64,000 nucleotides of DNA from Physcomitrium patens (Eukaryota > Streptophyta > Bryopsida > Funariales > Funariaceae), in NCBI RefSeq assembly GCF_000002425.4, contig NC_037254.1:6368144-6432143 (forward strand). Reading direction: 5' to 3'. Below, one piece after another: positions 47,085 through 58,392 of this stretch. A program made the position numbers and the translations under genes. The notes beneath the pieces were generated by a model. That model worked only from the letters and a program-made list of their open reading frames with translations. It was not told the DNA's origin and made no database searches. Each line of letters opens with the position of its first letter. The first letter of the stretch is position 1.

Positions 47085-48906
47085 TTTTACTTTTCAATAG
47101 TGAGATATTTTGAATACAACAAGACTTTGGACCTAAAAATGAGAGATTTTTGGTGGCCTTAAATGTGAAAGGCAGTTAAAGACTTTGTACAATCATATAA
47201 TGTATGTTGAAGATCCAAAACTCTTTACCATCAACTTTATGGACTTCTTTAGCCATTATCTATTCTAAAACAACCATGGTCTTTTGTTTCTATAGATTTT
47301 ATTATAGATCTTCTAATTTCAAGTTTATATGATTCTATATTTGTGATAGTAGATTATTTTATTAAGATAAAATATTTTGTACCATGTACAAAATCTAATA
47401 CAAGTGAAAAAATGGCTAAGTTTTTTTTTTAATAACATCTATTACTATCATGAATTATCTAAAGATATTACATTTGATAAGAGTATTCAATTTATATCAA
47501 GATTTTAGAAAATCCTTTTTAAGATTCTAAAGGTGGATATAAAGCATTCTTTGATTTTTAATCCTCAAACTCAAGGGCACACAAAATAGATGAATCAAGT
47601 TTTAAAATAGTATTTTAAATATACCATCAATTATCATCAAGATGATTGAATAATTTTTTATCATTGGCAAAGTTTGTATACAATAATTCAATACATTCTT
47701 CTATTTAATCAACACCTTTTTTTGCTAATTATGATTATCATCTATAACTTGATACTTTTAATTTTACAAAAGTTGATAATCCTATAGTAGAAGATTTATC
47801 AAATCATTTGTCAAAATTACATATAACAATGAAGGAGCAGTTAAAAGAAGCTTATGAACAATGAAAGATCAATGCAAATGTTTATTACAATGAAAAATGA
47901 CAATTCAACATAGATAACAAAATATGGTTATTCTGTCGTAATATCAAAACTACTTGTATTTGTGATAAGTTGGATTATTATAGGCTTTGACCTTTTTCTA
48001 TTTATGAATAAGTTAATCTTATTCTTTATTGATTATATATACCAAAGTCTATAAAGATCCACCTTGTATTTCATATGTCTCTTCTTCAGCCATATAAGAT
48101 AGTAAATATCTCAAAAAGAAGACAAATGCTACCTCTTCTTATAAAAATAGATAATAATCAAGAATTTGAGATGGAAGAAGTCTTAGATTCAAGGCGGCAT
48201 CAAAATAGGTTATAATATCTTATTCATTGGCATAGATATGATACTAGTAAATACATATGGAAGCCAACAAAGAATCTTGTAAATACATAAAAGAGAGTTG
48301 ATGCTTTTCATCAATAACATCCTTCAAAATCAAGATAAAGAATAGCAAATCTTTTCTTTAAAAGAAATAAGATCAAAACAAGATAGCATATTACCTTCTA
48401 CCCTTCTTTGTAGCTTCTATGTATTTGTCATATTAAAGAGATAGAAAATCAATTACTAGGACATTGAATTGAAAAGCATTTAATTTACTAACTTACCAAA
48501 TCAAATATTATAAATATCACAACCTTCAAGAAGACATAATCAAGATAAAGATCCTTAAGAATAATAAGTCTTTCCTAGAATAGATGGCAAAATAAAATAT
48601 GTTTGATATCACAACCTTGGAAGAAACTTCCAATGTTTGATGATTTTATTAGAGGTAGGAACAACTCTTATTAGTGTTTTAAATGTTTTATTTGAAAAAA
48701 GTTATAAACGCTTCAACAATGATCAAATAATATGGTGGTCTTCTTGCCATTATATGAGACATTATCAATGACTGAGAGGACCTATCAACCATCTTCAAAA
48801 AAAACAAAGATCAAAGTATGTGAAAAATGGAATTCATTGTATCTTGAATTTTTTTAACATATAAAGATTGTTCTTTGTGGAGCTCATTCTTAGAAGGGAG
48901 AGTAAT
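47085..48906 (+). mobile_element. Family A chromovirus fragment, plus strand (integrase, chromodomain, extra frame)
   Basis: 47085-48340 follows the C-terminal half of the young pol (RDFWW near 47140, FITDLPSS-like near 47300, the integrase core to 48000, chromodomain to 48330). 48340-48906 follows the extra post-pol frame and ends in a purine-rich run (GAAGGGAGAGTAATA) at the LTR. The 5' part is missing. Stops occur throughout. Confidence 0.82.
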
Positions 48907-49433
48907 AACACAAACATACATATTTATTTTAATATTTACCTATATGATTAAGTAGAAGTAAATAAAAATAGATTTATTTCATAATATTTTTTAGAAAAGC
49001 TTCTTAGAAGCTTTATAGATGTTGCTTTGACTTTACATGTGTTTGTAGTTGATTGGTAGGTTAGAAACTTGGTCAACAAATTAATTACGTCTTGATAGCT
49101 TACAGAATAAGTTAATTACATGGCATATATATTAAATACTTTTCTTATAAGTTAAGATATCTATCTTATAAAGTCAACACGTTTTAGAGGTCTCATAAGA
49201 TATTGCCACATATCTCCTAGTTAAGAGTATATATGAAAGCAAGAATGAAGCCTTTTTTTGTCTTGTTAATTTCTCTCTAGTCTTTAGTCTTGTTTCAAGA
49301 CTTTCAAGTCTTCTTGTCTTTGGAAATAGCCATTATAGTTTAATATCATATCATCTTTGAGTGAATTTTTAATTCTTTTTAGTTACACAAGAGTGTATTA
49401 AGGATTTTTTTCTTCAAGATTTATGTCCTTATT
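48907..49433 (+). repeat. LTR of family A, plus orientation
   Basis: It is the reverse complement of the LTR at 57281-57832, decayed. It contains the reversed blocks AGAAGCTTTATAGATG, ATATATGAAAGCAAGAATGAAG and AAATAGCCATTATAG and ends near TTATGTCCTTATTA. Confidence 0.82.
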
Positions 49434-51548
49434 ACTTAACTTATATCTTTTCAATCAAATTTTTATTTTTGACATCTTTTAAAGAATCAATCATTGATAG
49501 TCTATAACTTTTAAAATATAACAATATAAGTGGAATAATTCACTCACTTCTAAAAACAAGATAAGAATTATAAGTTAATACTCTTTTCAAACTATCAAGG
49601 ACATGAATCTTAAAGAACTTAAAACATCAAGATATTCTTGAGTCACTCAAAAAGACTAAATAATCACTCAAAGATGATATAATATTAAATTAAAATGGCT
49701 ATTGCCAAAAAAAAAAGACTAAAAAATCTTTAAACAAGGCTAAAGATTAGAAAGGCATTTACAAGAATAAAGAAGACTTCACTCTTGCCTCTATATATAT
49801 TGTCTAAGTAGGAGCTATGTAGCAATGTTTTATAAAACTTTCAATATGTATTGACTTTACAAGATATATATTTTAATTTGTAAGGTAAGTTTTCTATATA
49901 TGTATTATATATTTAGCTTGTTCTATAAGCTACAAAGACGTGTAACATGTTGTTAACTTGTTGACCAAGTTTCTAACCTACAAATCAATTATAAACATGT
50001 ATAAAGTCAAAACTGCGTCTGTGAAGCTCCTATGAAGTTTTTTTAAGAGATATTATAAAATTAATCTATTTTTATCTACTTCTTTTCAATCATATATGTA
50101 ATTATTAAAATAAATATATATATTTATGAAAATATTTTATTTTTGAATGTATGCATTTAAAAGACATTTGTGTTTCTATTCAATTATAAAAAATATTGAA
50201 GCCTATTTGTACTAATCTCATATCAAAATTCAAAAAATTGATTGTCATACTTCACAAAAAAGTAAATTTCTTGATTTAATGTTTAAAAATTAGATAATTT
50301 TAGAATCAATTTCTTTACTTCATATTATAATCTATAGAAAAATTGGTTTATGAATGCAAAATCATCTCGTTTGATATTAATTACAAGTTATTAAAATTTT
50401 GAAATATATGACATTATTGATTAATTTTCTTGTCATAAAAAATAGATTTTATTGGTCTATTTTTTATGATCAATATATGTTGCAATAAAAATTGCATCAT
50501 ATTCTTTATATATGGATCAAAATTTTACCAAAAAACTTCCAAAATATCGAATATTAGTTTTTATTGTTTAAAAAAGAATAAAAACCATAATAATAAAAAA
50601 ATTTAAAAATTGTATACAAATAAACCTCACTTGTGATTTTGAAGTTGGATAGCTTTGGAATTAAAGTACAATCACTAATTTTACTTAATTGATGAATCTT
50701 CAATATTTTGATTTTGTACCATTAAACTTTTTAAAAAGAGCAATTCTTGATTTTTTAATATTTGAATATTATCTTTCAATAGGAAAAATAATATGATTAG
50801 GTGCAAATATTAAAACAACTCCAATCATCTCTATTTCTTCACTTTTTGCCAAATTTGTTACTCCTTGTGGTCATAAATTGAATTGATGCATTGCAAATAT
50901 TAATTTTATAAATTGCTCTTATATTTTTCATATTACATTGTTTATTTCAATGTGCTCTACTATGATTAGACTAAAAAAAGAAGTTGTTTAATATGGCTTA
51001 AGTCAAATAAAAGACAAGACTTGAGAATAAAAAAAAATGCTAAAATTAATATCAATATAAAAGAGGGTAATCTATAACTTCTAATATACTTGTGTCTTAT
51101 TAAGAAAAAGATGTAATCTATTCTTAATTTTAAAAAAGACAAAGTTGTAATATTGTATGTACAATCTTGTTAATCTATCAATGATAAGAACTTCATGGAG
51201 ACAAATAAATAAGTGAGATTTTTTTAAAATAAAATAAAAATAAATAAAAATAAGTAAATATGTATATTCAAATAGAAACTATAATGGCTATTTTTGAAAG
51301 ACAAAAATACTAGAGACCATTAAAACTAGAATAAAAGTAAGAAGAAGTTAATAAGAGTGAAGAAGGTTTCATTTTTACCTCCATATATACTAACTAAATA
51401 AGAAATATATGACGACATTCTATAGGATCTTCAATATGTATCTAATTTGCAAGAAACATATTTTAACTTGCAACACAAATTTCTTATATGTATATCATAT
51501 GATTAATTTTATTAAAGTATATAAATAGATATAAAAGAAAAATAATAT
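49434..51548 (-). mobile_element. Gag-only, internally deleted family A copy (minus)
   Basis: 49434-49592 resembles the leader just inside the 5' LTR of the young element. 49593-50150 is an LTR. 50151-51174 matches the gag half and leader (about 62250-63100 of the young copy). 51175-51548 is a second LTR, cut at 51548 by the copia element. All pol sequence is missing. Decay is strong, and most changes are C-to-T or G-to-A. Confidence 0.75.
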
Positions 51549-51985
51549 TGTAGAAGATATTATTTTAGGTAAGTTGCTATTAATTAAAGAATTAGCTCTT
51601 GGTATGTAAGAAGGCCAAGAGATAAAATAGATGAACAGACTAAAGATCTTAAGAGTATAAAAAATATTCTAAAAGTATATTTTTATAATAGATAAGATAA
51701 TAATGGATAGTCATGGTAAAATATTAGATGGATGTATTTATTAAATGATAGAAATTATCCACTAGGACAATTGCCACCATCTATAGGTAACGGATGTTGG
51801 AAGTATGAGATATCTTATTCCATACTCTCTTTATATATAATTTTGTTGATGCTAAATATTGACATTTCATAGTGCTTGTTTTTTAATAGGTTATAGATCC
51901 ATTCACCTTTAATTGTGTATATTTAAGTTCTTTAAAGTCTTACTTGTTGTGAGAAGTAGATCTTTTAGTTGTTGTTGATGTTAGA
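51549..51985 (+). repeat. Left LTR of the copia element
   Basis: The first about 190 bp match 56542-56730 (AAGTTGCTATT, TCTTAAGAGTATAAAAAAT and AAAGTATATTTTTATAATAGAT blocks). The end is placed by the primer-binding site that follows. The next 480 bp (51990-52464) are an untranslated leader. Confidence 0.75.
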
Positions 51986-52464
51986 ATTTGGTATCATCTA
52001 ATTCTATTATTGCGTATAATTATTGATGTACTTATAGTCCTACTTATTAATAAGTGCATTAATAATTTTGGAGATTATTACATACATTAGAATGATATTT
52101 TAAAATATTAGTGTTATATTTTTTTATTGATTTATATCATTTGTAATCTAACATTGTGATTTTATAAGATAAACTTCTCTTGAGATCCTCTTAAAGTAAT
52201 AAGAAGTATTTTATGAGATTAGAAGTATTTTATGAAAGAAGAGGGGTGATTAAGGAGTGGCAAAGCTTATATAAGAGATTTAGATAGAATATAAGATTTA
52301 TGAGAAGTTCTATAAATGAAGTTAAGAATAATTTAAGAGTAATATGACTAATTCACTTACAAAAAAAGGTATTTTAGATTTCTTAGGTAGCAACACTTTC
52401 TTGTTGATTTTGAGAGTTCTTTCTTCTTTTTTCTTGCTTTTTTTTATGCTCCCATTTTTTAGAC

Positions 52465-53060
52465 ATGGCTTCAAGTGAAGGCGAAGAATTGGGAAAAATT
52501 GAAAAATTTAGGAGTGACAACTTCTACCATTAGAAGAAGAAAATGGAGCTTTTGTTGGCTTCATTGGACCTTTGAAACATTGTGGATGAAAATAAAGAGC
52601 TTCTAAATAACAATGCTGATATTAAGGTGAAGAAGGAATATAAAAATCATAAAAAGAAGGCTTTTAGCATGATTTCATCAAATTTAGATGATGCCAATTT
52701 TTCACATATAATTGCTTGCAATAGACCAGCAGAAGCACAAAAGATTTTTTGTAATATCTAAAATAATAGAAACCTTGCTAATATTCTATGGACAAGGACA
52801 AAGTTCTTGATGATAAATATGGAAGAAGGAGATGACCTCATGGTTCATATCAATAAGGTAAAAGCACTTAAATACAAACTAGCAGTTGTTGACAAGCCAA
52901 ATGATCATAAAGTCATTGTGTTGTCATGCTCATGAGCCTTCTAAAGTCCTACAACTACCTCATTGTAGCATTGGAATTTGTCAACATAAAGGACCTTATC
53001 ATGAATTTTGTCTTTTGAAGGCTTGTCTATAAAGTCACGAAGAAGAAAGAAAAGAAACTT
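52465..53060 (+). pseudogene. gag: Copia gag remnant
   Basis: The reading starts MASSEGEELGKIEKF and continues KKKMELLLASLD, NILWTRTKFLMI, EEGDDLMVHINKVKAL, the usual copia gag pattern of a short helical capsid. It contains several stops (for example after NFYH and after SLDL). Confidence 0.75.
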
Positions 53061-53149
53061 TAAAATAATGATTTGACTCTATTTTTAAGATAAAATAAAG
53101 GTAGTTATTTTTATCAACGTGATAATTTTAAAAAATAATATGAAAAATT

Positions 53150-54604
53150 ACTATATTTTTTAAGAATTAGGTCACTTTACTAGAAATTTCTACAAAGCCA
53201 AAAAAAGACATAGGAAGAATGCAAAAAATGCTTGTGATAAATTTGATGGAAATGACTATGCTTTTATGGCAAGTAAAGGAGCTTCTATGGTAGTTATATC
53301 CGAGGGGATTATAGATTTGAGTGCTACTGAGTATATAACATCATACAAGTATTCATTTGACTCTAATGAAGAAATTTCAGCAATCAAAGTTTAGTTGGAA
53401 GACAATGGCATTATACAAGCCATTGGTTTTAGATCCATTATTGTAAAAATTGTTGTGAAGAATAAAATCAAGAGGATTAGATTAAAAGAAGTCTTATATG
53501 TGCCAAAGATGAAGAACCTCTTTTCTATGAACAAACTTGTATCACATGGTTGTAAGATTCAATTTGATAAGAATATATATTTTGTAAAGATATTGGATAG
53601 ACAACATATTGCCAAAGGCTTTAGAGATGGCTATTTCTACTTCATTAATTATAAAAAGGTGAATGAAATAGAAGTGGCAATATGTTTTGATTTTCCAGAA
53701 GATTAAGACAAGTTTGAAATTTGGCATCAACGACATAGTCATTTGAATGCCAAAAGCATGAAAGAGCTCCAATTCATGGTAAGTGGCTTGGATCTTAATC
53801 AATTTAGCTATAATATCTTGACACTTGCTTGTGAAGGATGTATACAAGGCAAAAAACAAAAGATTTCATTTTCAATTAGAAAAGTAAGATATTTTATCAT
53901 ATTTATTGATGATTTTTCAAAAAAAACATAGATTTATACTATTAAAGTGAAGAGTGAATGTTTTTCAAGATTTGAAGAGTTTAATGCTCTTGTAGAGAAA
54001 CAATGTGAGTACAAGGTCAAAGTATTGTGCACAAATAATAGATGTGAATACATGTTCAAATATTTTGATGAATTCTTAAAAATTCAAGGTATTGCAAGAT
54101 AATCCTCTACTTTTTACACTCCACAATAAAATGGAGTTATTGAAAGAGAAAATTGCACCATTGTGGAGATAGCAAGGATTATGCTTCATGCACAAAACCT
54201 TGAGCATGAGTATTTGATGGAAGCAGTGGTAAATGTAGTATATATAAGGAATAGGTGCCTAACAAGTGCACTCACATTAATGACTCAACAAAGAACTTAG
54301 AGTAGCAAAAAATCTTGTATTTTATACATAAAGATTTTTAGATGCATTGCATATGTAAATGTACCAAATTACATGAGGTCCAAATTTGATGCAAAAAAGT
54401 AAAAAATATACATTTGTTGGATATTATAAAGATATCAAGGCATATAGGCTAATGTATTTAGAAACCAAGAAGATTATTAAGTGTTGTGATGTAGCGTTTT
54501 TAGAGTATAAGAGTATTTATGAGCATTTAAAGATGTATCTAAGTAAAAATAATGATATATTTATAGATACATCTTTAATTTCAGCAAAAAAAAGAAGAAG
54601 ATGA
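53150..54604 (+). pseudogene. pol: Copia protease and integrase remnant
   Basis: The protease reads IIDLSATEYITSYKYSF, where the canonical Asp-Ser-Gly-Ala has become Asp-Leu-Ser-Ala. LYVPKMKNLFSMNKL and WHQRHSHLNAKSMKEL mark the protease end and the pre-integrase HHCC region. The integrase core includes IIFIDDFSKK and GVIERENCTI. Open pieces are 53395-53706, 53743-53931 and 54386-54604. Confidence 0.8.
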
Positions 54605-55019
54605 TGACATTAATGATAGTGGAAATTCAAATCAAGATGAAAAAGGTAGACCATAGTATGCCTATAATTACTAAAATCAATAATAAAGTCTATTAAGATG
54701 TTAGAAATGATGATGATGATGAGAAGTACCAACCTTTAAATGTAAAGAAGTAAGTTTTAAGAAAGAAGAAGCTTATAAAAAATCTTAGAATAAAAGAAGG
54801 TAAAGCTTCATCAAATGAAAAGAGTTTTTTTTTTAGAGATAGAAAAAAACTTAGTATACAGTGGAAGAATCACATCTTTCTTCAAGTTAATGAAAAACAT
54901 ATCAATTTTATACTCTTTGCTTATCCATTGAATTTGTGAGATGCAATAAAATCCATAGATACTATGAAATTGGAAAATGTCATGGAAGAAGAGTACAAAT
55001 CATTCATAGACAATGAAAT

Positions 55020-56500
55020 ATAGAAATTGATTCAATTTCCATCAAATCGACCTTCAATTGATTGTAAGTGGGTGCTTAAAATCAAAAGGGGTGTAATGGG
55101 CAATATTGTGAGATACAAGTCTAAATTGGTTGCCAAAAGCTACTTACAACTTATTGATTTTTATTTCAATGAGACATTTGCTTATATAGCTAAATTCACC
55201 ACTATTAGAACTATTGTTATAATTGAGATAGCAATAAACTTTGAAATGCATCAAATAGATGTAAAGAGAGCTTTTTTTAATGGAAATCTAAAAGAAAAAA
55301 TTTACATGAATCAACCTCAAGGATTTATAGAAGAAAAGAAACAACATCTTATTTTTAAGTTGAAGAAAGCTTTCTATGGGCTCAAGCAATCTGTAAAGGC
55401 ATGGTATCAATGTATTAATACATTCTTTGTAAATGAAAGATTTTTAAAGAGTAAAACTAACCATTCTTTATATATGATGAAATCAAGTGAATTCAAATTG
55501 ATTGTCATCATATATATTAATGATTTGTTCATCTTAAAAAATATTATGAGAAAGATGGATTGATTAAAGGCAAATTTAGAAAAGGAGTATGAGATAAGTG
55601 ATTTGAGAGAGTTTCACTATTGTTTAGGAGTGGAATTTGTGAGAGTTTGTGCTAAGAAGACCATTACAATGAATCAAAGAAAGTACATTAAAGAAGTGTT
55701 GATATAATTCATCAAAGATGAATTTAAGCCTATTAGAACACCTTTGGAGATAAATTTGAAGTTGATTAAGTTCACGGATGAAGAATTTGCTGAAATTGAA
55801 GGTCAAATGCAAGATATTCTACACAAGGTAACAATGGATTCACTTATATATGCAATGATTGGTACAAGGGTGGATCTTACATATGTAATGAATATTGTGA
55901 GCCAATACATATCAAAGGTTGGATCAATCTATTCAACAACCATCAAAAAGATTATGAGATATTTAAAATGTAGTTTATGTTTCAAATTATATTTTGGAGG
56001 TAATTACATTAGTTTACATGGTTATTGTAATGTGGATTGGGCTAAAGATACAAATGATAAAAGTTCAACAATAAGATATATATTCTTTGTTCGAGTAGGA
56101 GCTATCACATGGAATTGTAAGAGACAACCAACAATTATAAGTTCAATAATAGAAGTAGAATACATAGTAGTAAGCCATAGTATAATGGATGCAATATAGC
56201 TAAGATTACTTTTGAAAGATATTGGAGTATTACAAATAAAAATATCTCTAATAGAGTATAACAATCAAGGATATCTTATATTTACAAAGAATCCAAAGCA
56301 TCATTCAAGGACCAAATATATTGTCATTTAACATCACTTCATAAAAGAGAAGATTAAAATAAAAGTAATTGATATAAAGTATTTTGTAATAGAAGACATG
56401 TTTGCTAATTTTTTGATAAAGGTACTAGTAAAGGATAGACATCATATATTAATAAAAGCATTAGGATTAAAAACCTTTGATCAATAGCAAAGTGGAAGTT
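55020..56500 (+). pseudogene. pol: Copia reverse transcriptase and RNase H remnant
   Basis: An open stretch at 55027-55563 reads CKWVLKIKRG, QIDVKRAFFNGNLKEKIYM, QPQGF, KLKKAFYGLKQ and IYINDLFIL. The catalytic Tyr-Val-Asp-Asp motif is altered to Tyr-Ile-Asn-Asp. RNase H follows at 55744-56300 (DLTYVMNIVSQYI, GYCNVDWAKDTNDK). Stops separate the parts. Confidence 0.85.
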
Positions 56501-56541
56501 TTAAAATATTTAAGTAAATATAAAAAATAAACAAATAACAT

Positions 56542-56730
56542 TGTAGACAATATTAATTTAGATAAGTTGCTATTGGTTCAAAGGTTTGCTCTTAATATGT
56601 GAGAAGGATAGGAGATAAAATAAATGAATGAATTAAAGATATTAAGAGTATAAAAAATACGCTAAAAGTATATTTTTATAATAGATATGATTATAATAGA
56701 TAGTCTTAGTAGAATATTGGATAGATATAT
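56542..56730 (+). repeat. Truncated right LTR of the copia element
   Basis: It matches the first part of 51549-51985 and stops where the older family A LTR begins (TGTCAAAGAT at 56731). Confidence 0.8.
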
Positions 56731-57280
56731 TGTCAAAGATATGAATTGAAAGAAGATGCATAAACCTACAAAATCTATATTTAAAAAAAAATAAAAAAAT
56801 AGAAATAAAGTAGTATGTATGTAAAATAAAAAATAAATAAATAAATAAAAATAAATGCCTATTACCAAAAGTCAAAGAAACTAAAGGCTCTTGAATCTAG
56901 ACTAGAAGCAAGAGAGAAGTTGACAAGAGTAAGGAAGACTTCACTCTTACTTCTATATACATTATTTACCTAGGATCTATATGGCGATGTTTTATATGAC
57001 TTCCAAAAATGTATTGACTTTATATGACATGTATCTTGACTTGTAAGGCAAGTTTTTTATATGGCCACTACATATTTAGTTTTTTCCACAAGCTACCAAC
57101 ATATGTGATATGTGAGTAGCTTGTTGATCAAATTTTTAATCTACCAATCAACTACAAACATAGGTAAAGTCAAAATAGCATCTAGAAAGCTTTTCTAAAA
57201 TATATTATGAAATTAATCTATTTTTATCTAATTCTAATTATATAGGTAATTATTATAGTAGGTATATATTTGTGACATTA
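56731..57280 (-). repeat. Older family A LTR carrying the insertion of the young element
   Basis: It starts TGTCAAAGAT, shares all landmark blocks of the 552-bp LTR, and ends TTTGTGA directly before CATTA and the young element. The corresponding internal region continues at 63655. Confidence 0.88.
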
Positions 57281-57832
57281 TGTCAAGGACAAAGACTCGA
57301 TGAGGAAAAATATACACCAAAAGGCTATCTCGATATAATAAGTCAAAATATAAACAAGTAGGTATATTAAAAGGAAACTGGAATGGCTATTGCCGCAAGA
57401 CAAGAAACTAAAGACTCTTGAACCTGGACTAGAAGCAAGAAAGGAGTTGACAAGAGTGAAGAAGCCTTCATTCTTGTCTCTATATATACTATCTAACTAG
57501 GGGCTACGTGGCGACGTTCTATAGGACCTCCAATATGTGTTGACTTTGTAAGACACATGCCTTGACTTACAAGGCAAGTTTTTCTACGTGTGGGCCACAT
57601 AGTTAGCTTGATCTTCAAGCTAACAACATGTGTGGCACATGGCCAACTTGTTGACCACGTTTCTAATCCAAAAAGTCAATTAAAGACACCTATGAAGTCA
57701 AAGCAGTGTCTAGGAAGTTTCTAGGAAGCTTCTATATTAAATATTATAGAATTAACTTACTTTTATCTACTTTTACTTACTTCTACCTATTTCTATATGT
57801 AATTATTAGCTTACATGATTATGGCCGTGACA
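57281..57832 (-). repeat. 3' LTR of the young family A element
   Basis: It lies next to the purine-rich tract on the coding strand. Its ends are TGTCA/TGACA. Conserved sub-blocks, including CTACGTGTGGGCCACAT, survive in part in older copies. Confidence 0.95.
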
Positions 57833-57855
57833 CATTATCTCTTCTTTTAGAGACG
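57833..57855 (-). promoter_or_regulatory. Polypurine tract of the young element
   Basis: On the minus strand the bases beside the 3' LTR read CTAAAAGAAGAGATAATG, a purine-rich run in the right place to prime plus-strand DNA synthesis. The same block occurs at 63655 in the older copy. Confidence 0.75.
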
Positions 57856-57875
57856 AGTTCCACGAGGAGCGGTCA

Positions 57876-58298
57876 TCATATGTTGAGGAAATCTATGATG
57901 CGACGAATTATATTCGCCACATACTCTGATCTCTGTTCTCTTCGAAGATGATTGATAGGGCCTCTCAACCATCGGTAGTGTCCTATACTAGGACGGGAAG
58001 ACCACCCAGTTATTTGATCATTATTGAGGCCTTCATAACTTCCTTCGAATAGAATATTCGGAACACCATCAGGAGTTGTTCCTACCTCTAGCAAAATCAC
58101 CAAACATCGGGAGTCCCTTCCCAAATCGTGATACCAAACGCGTTGTATCTCACCATCTGTTCGAGGAAGAACATGTCGTTCTTGAAGATCTTCATCTCGA
58201 TTGCGTCGTCTTGAAGGTTGTGACAATCGTAATGTCTCGTCCGGGAGGTCAGCAAACGAAGGTTCTTGAGTTGAATCCGCTGGTTGTTGGCTCTCCAT
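57876..58298 (-). CDS. Extra open frame between pol and 3' LTR, unknown function (140 aa)
   Basis: An ATG-initiated frame starts MESQQPADSTQEP, about 95 bp after the pol stop, and ends RRIIDFLNI about 45 bp before the LTR. The N-terminal third is acidic and polar with a basic patch (QPSRRRNRDED). The centre is ordered-looking (VWYHDLGRDSRCLVILLEVG, FEGSYEGLNNDQITGWSS) and the C-terminus is basic (RWLRGPINHLRREQRSEY). There is no signal peptide, membrane helix or zinc finger. It is unbroken, although gag-pol beside it is broken. Recognisable decayed versions lie at 18585-18700, 48530-48900 and 63660-64000. Position suggests a subgenomic or spliced product, or an env-position accessory protein. 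I recognise no family. Confidence 0.7.
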   Translation of the reverse strand: MESQQPADSTQEPSFADLPDETLRLSQPSRRRNRDEDLQERHVLPRTDGEIQRVWYHDLGRDSRCLVILLEVGTTPDGVPNILFEGSYEGLNNDQITGWSSRPSIGHYRWLRGPINHLRREQRSEYVANIIRRIIDFLNI

Positions 58299-58392
58299 CT
58301 AATTAGCATCACAAATGTAAAGAAGTTACAAACAAGGATAGGAAATTGAATGTTATCTTGCCTCAATCTTGTCTCTTTTATAAGAGAGATTT

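Larger units (their letters stand above)
51549..56730 (+). mobile_element. Decayed Ty1/copia element
   Basis: The left LTR starts TGTAGAAGATATT (51549). A primer-binding site complementary to initiator methionine tRNA (TGGTATCA, near 51989) follows. The body carries gag, protease, integrase, RT and RNase H in copia order. The right LTR starts TGTAGACAATATT (56542) and is cut at 56730 by an older family A LTR. The left copy shows that the LTR is about 435 bp. Confidence 0.85.
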
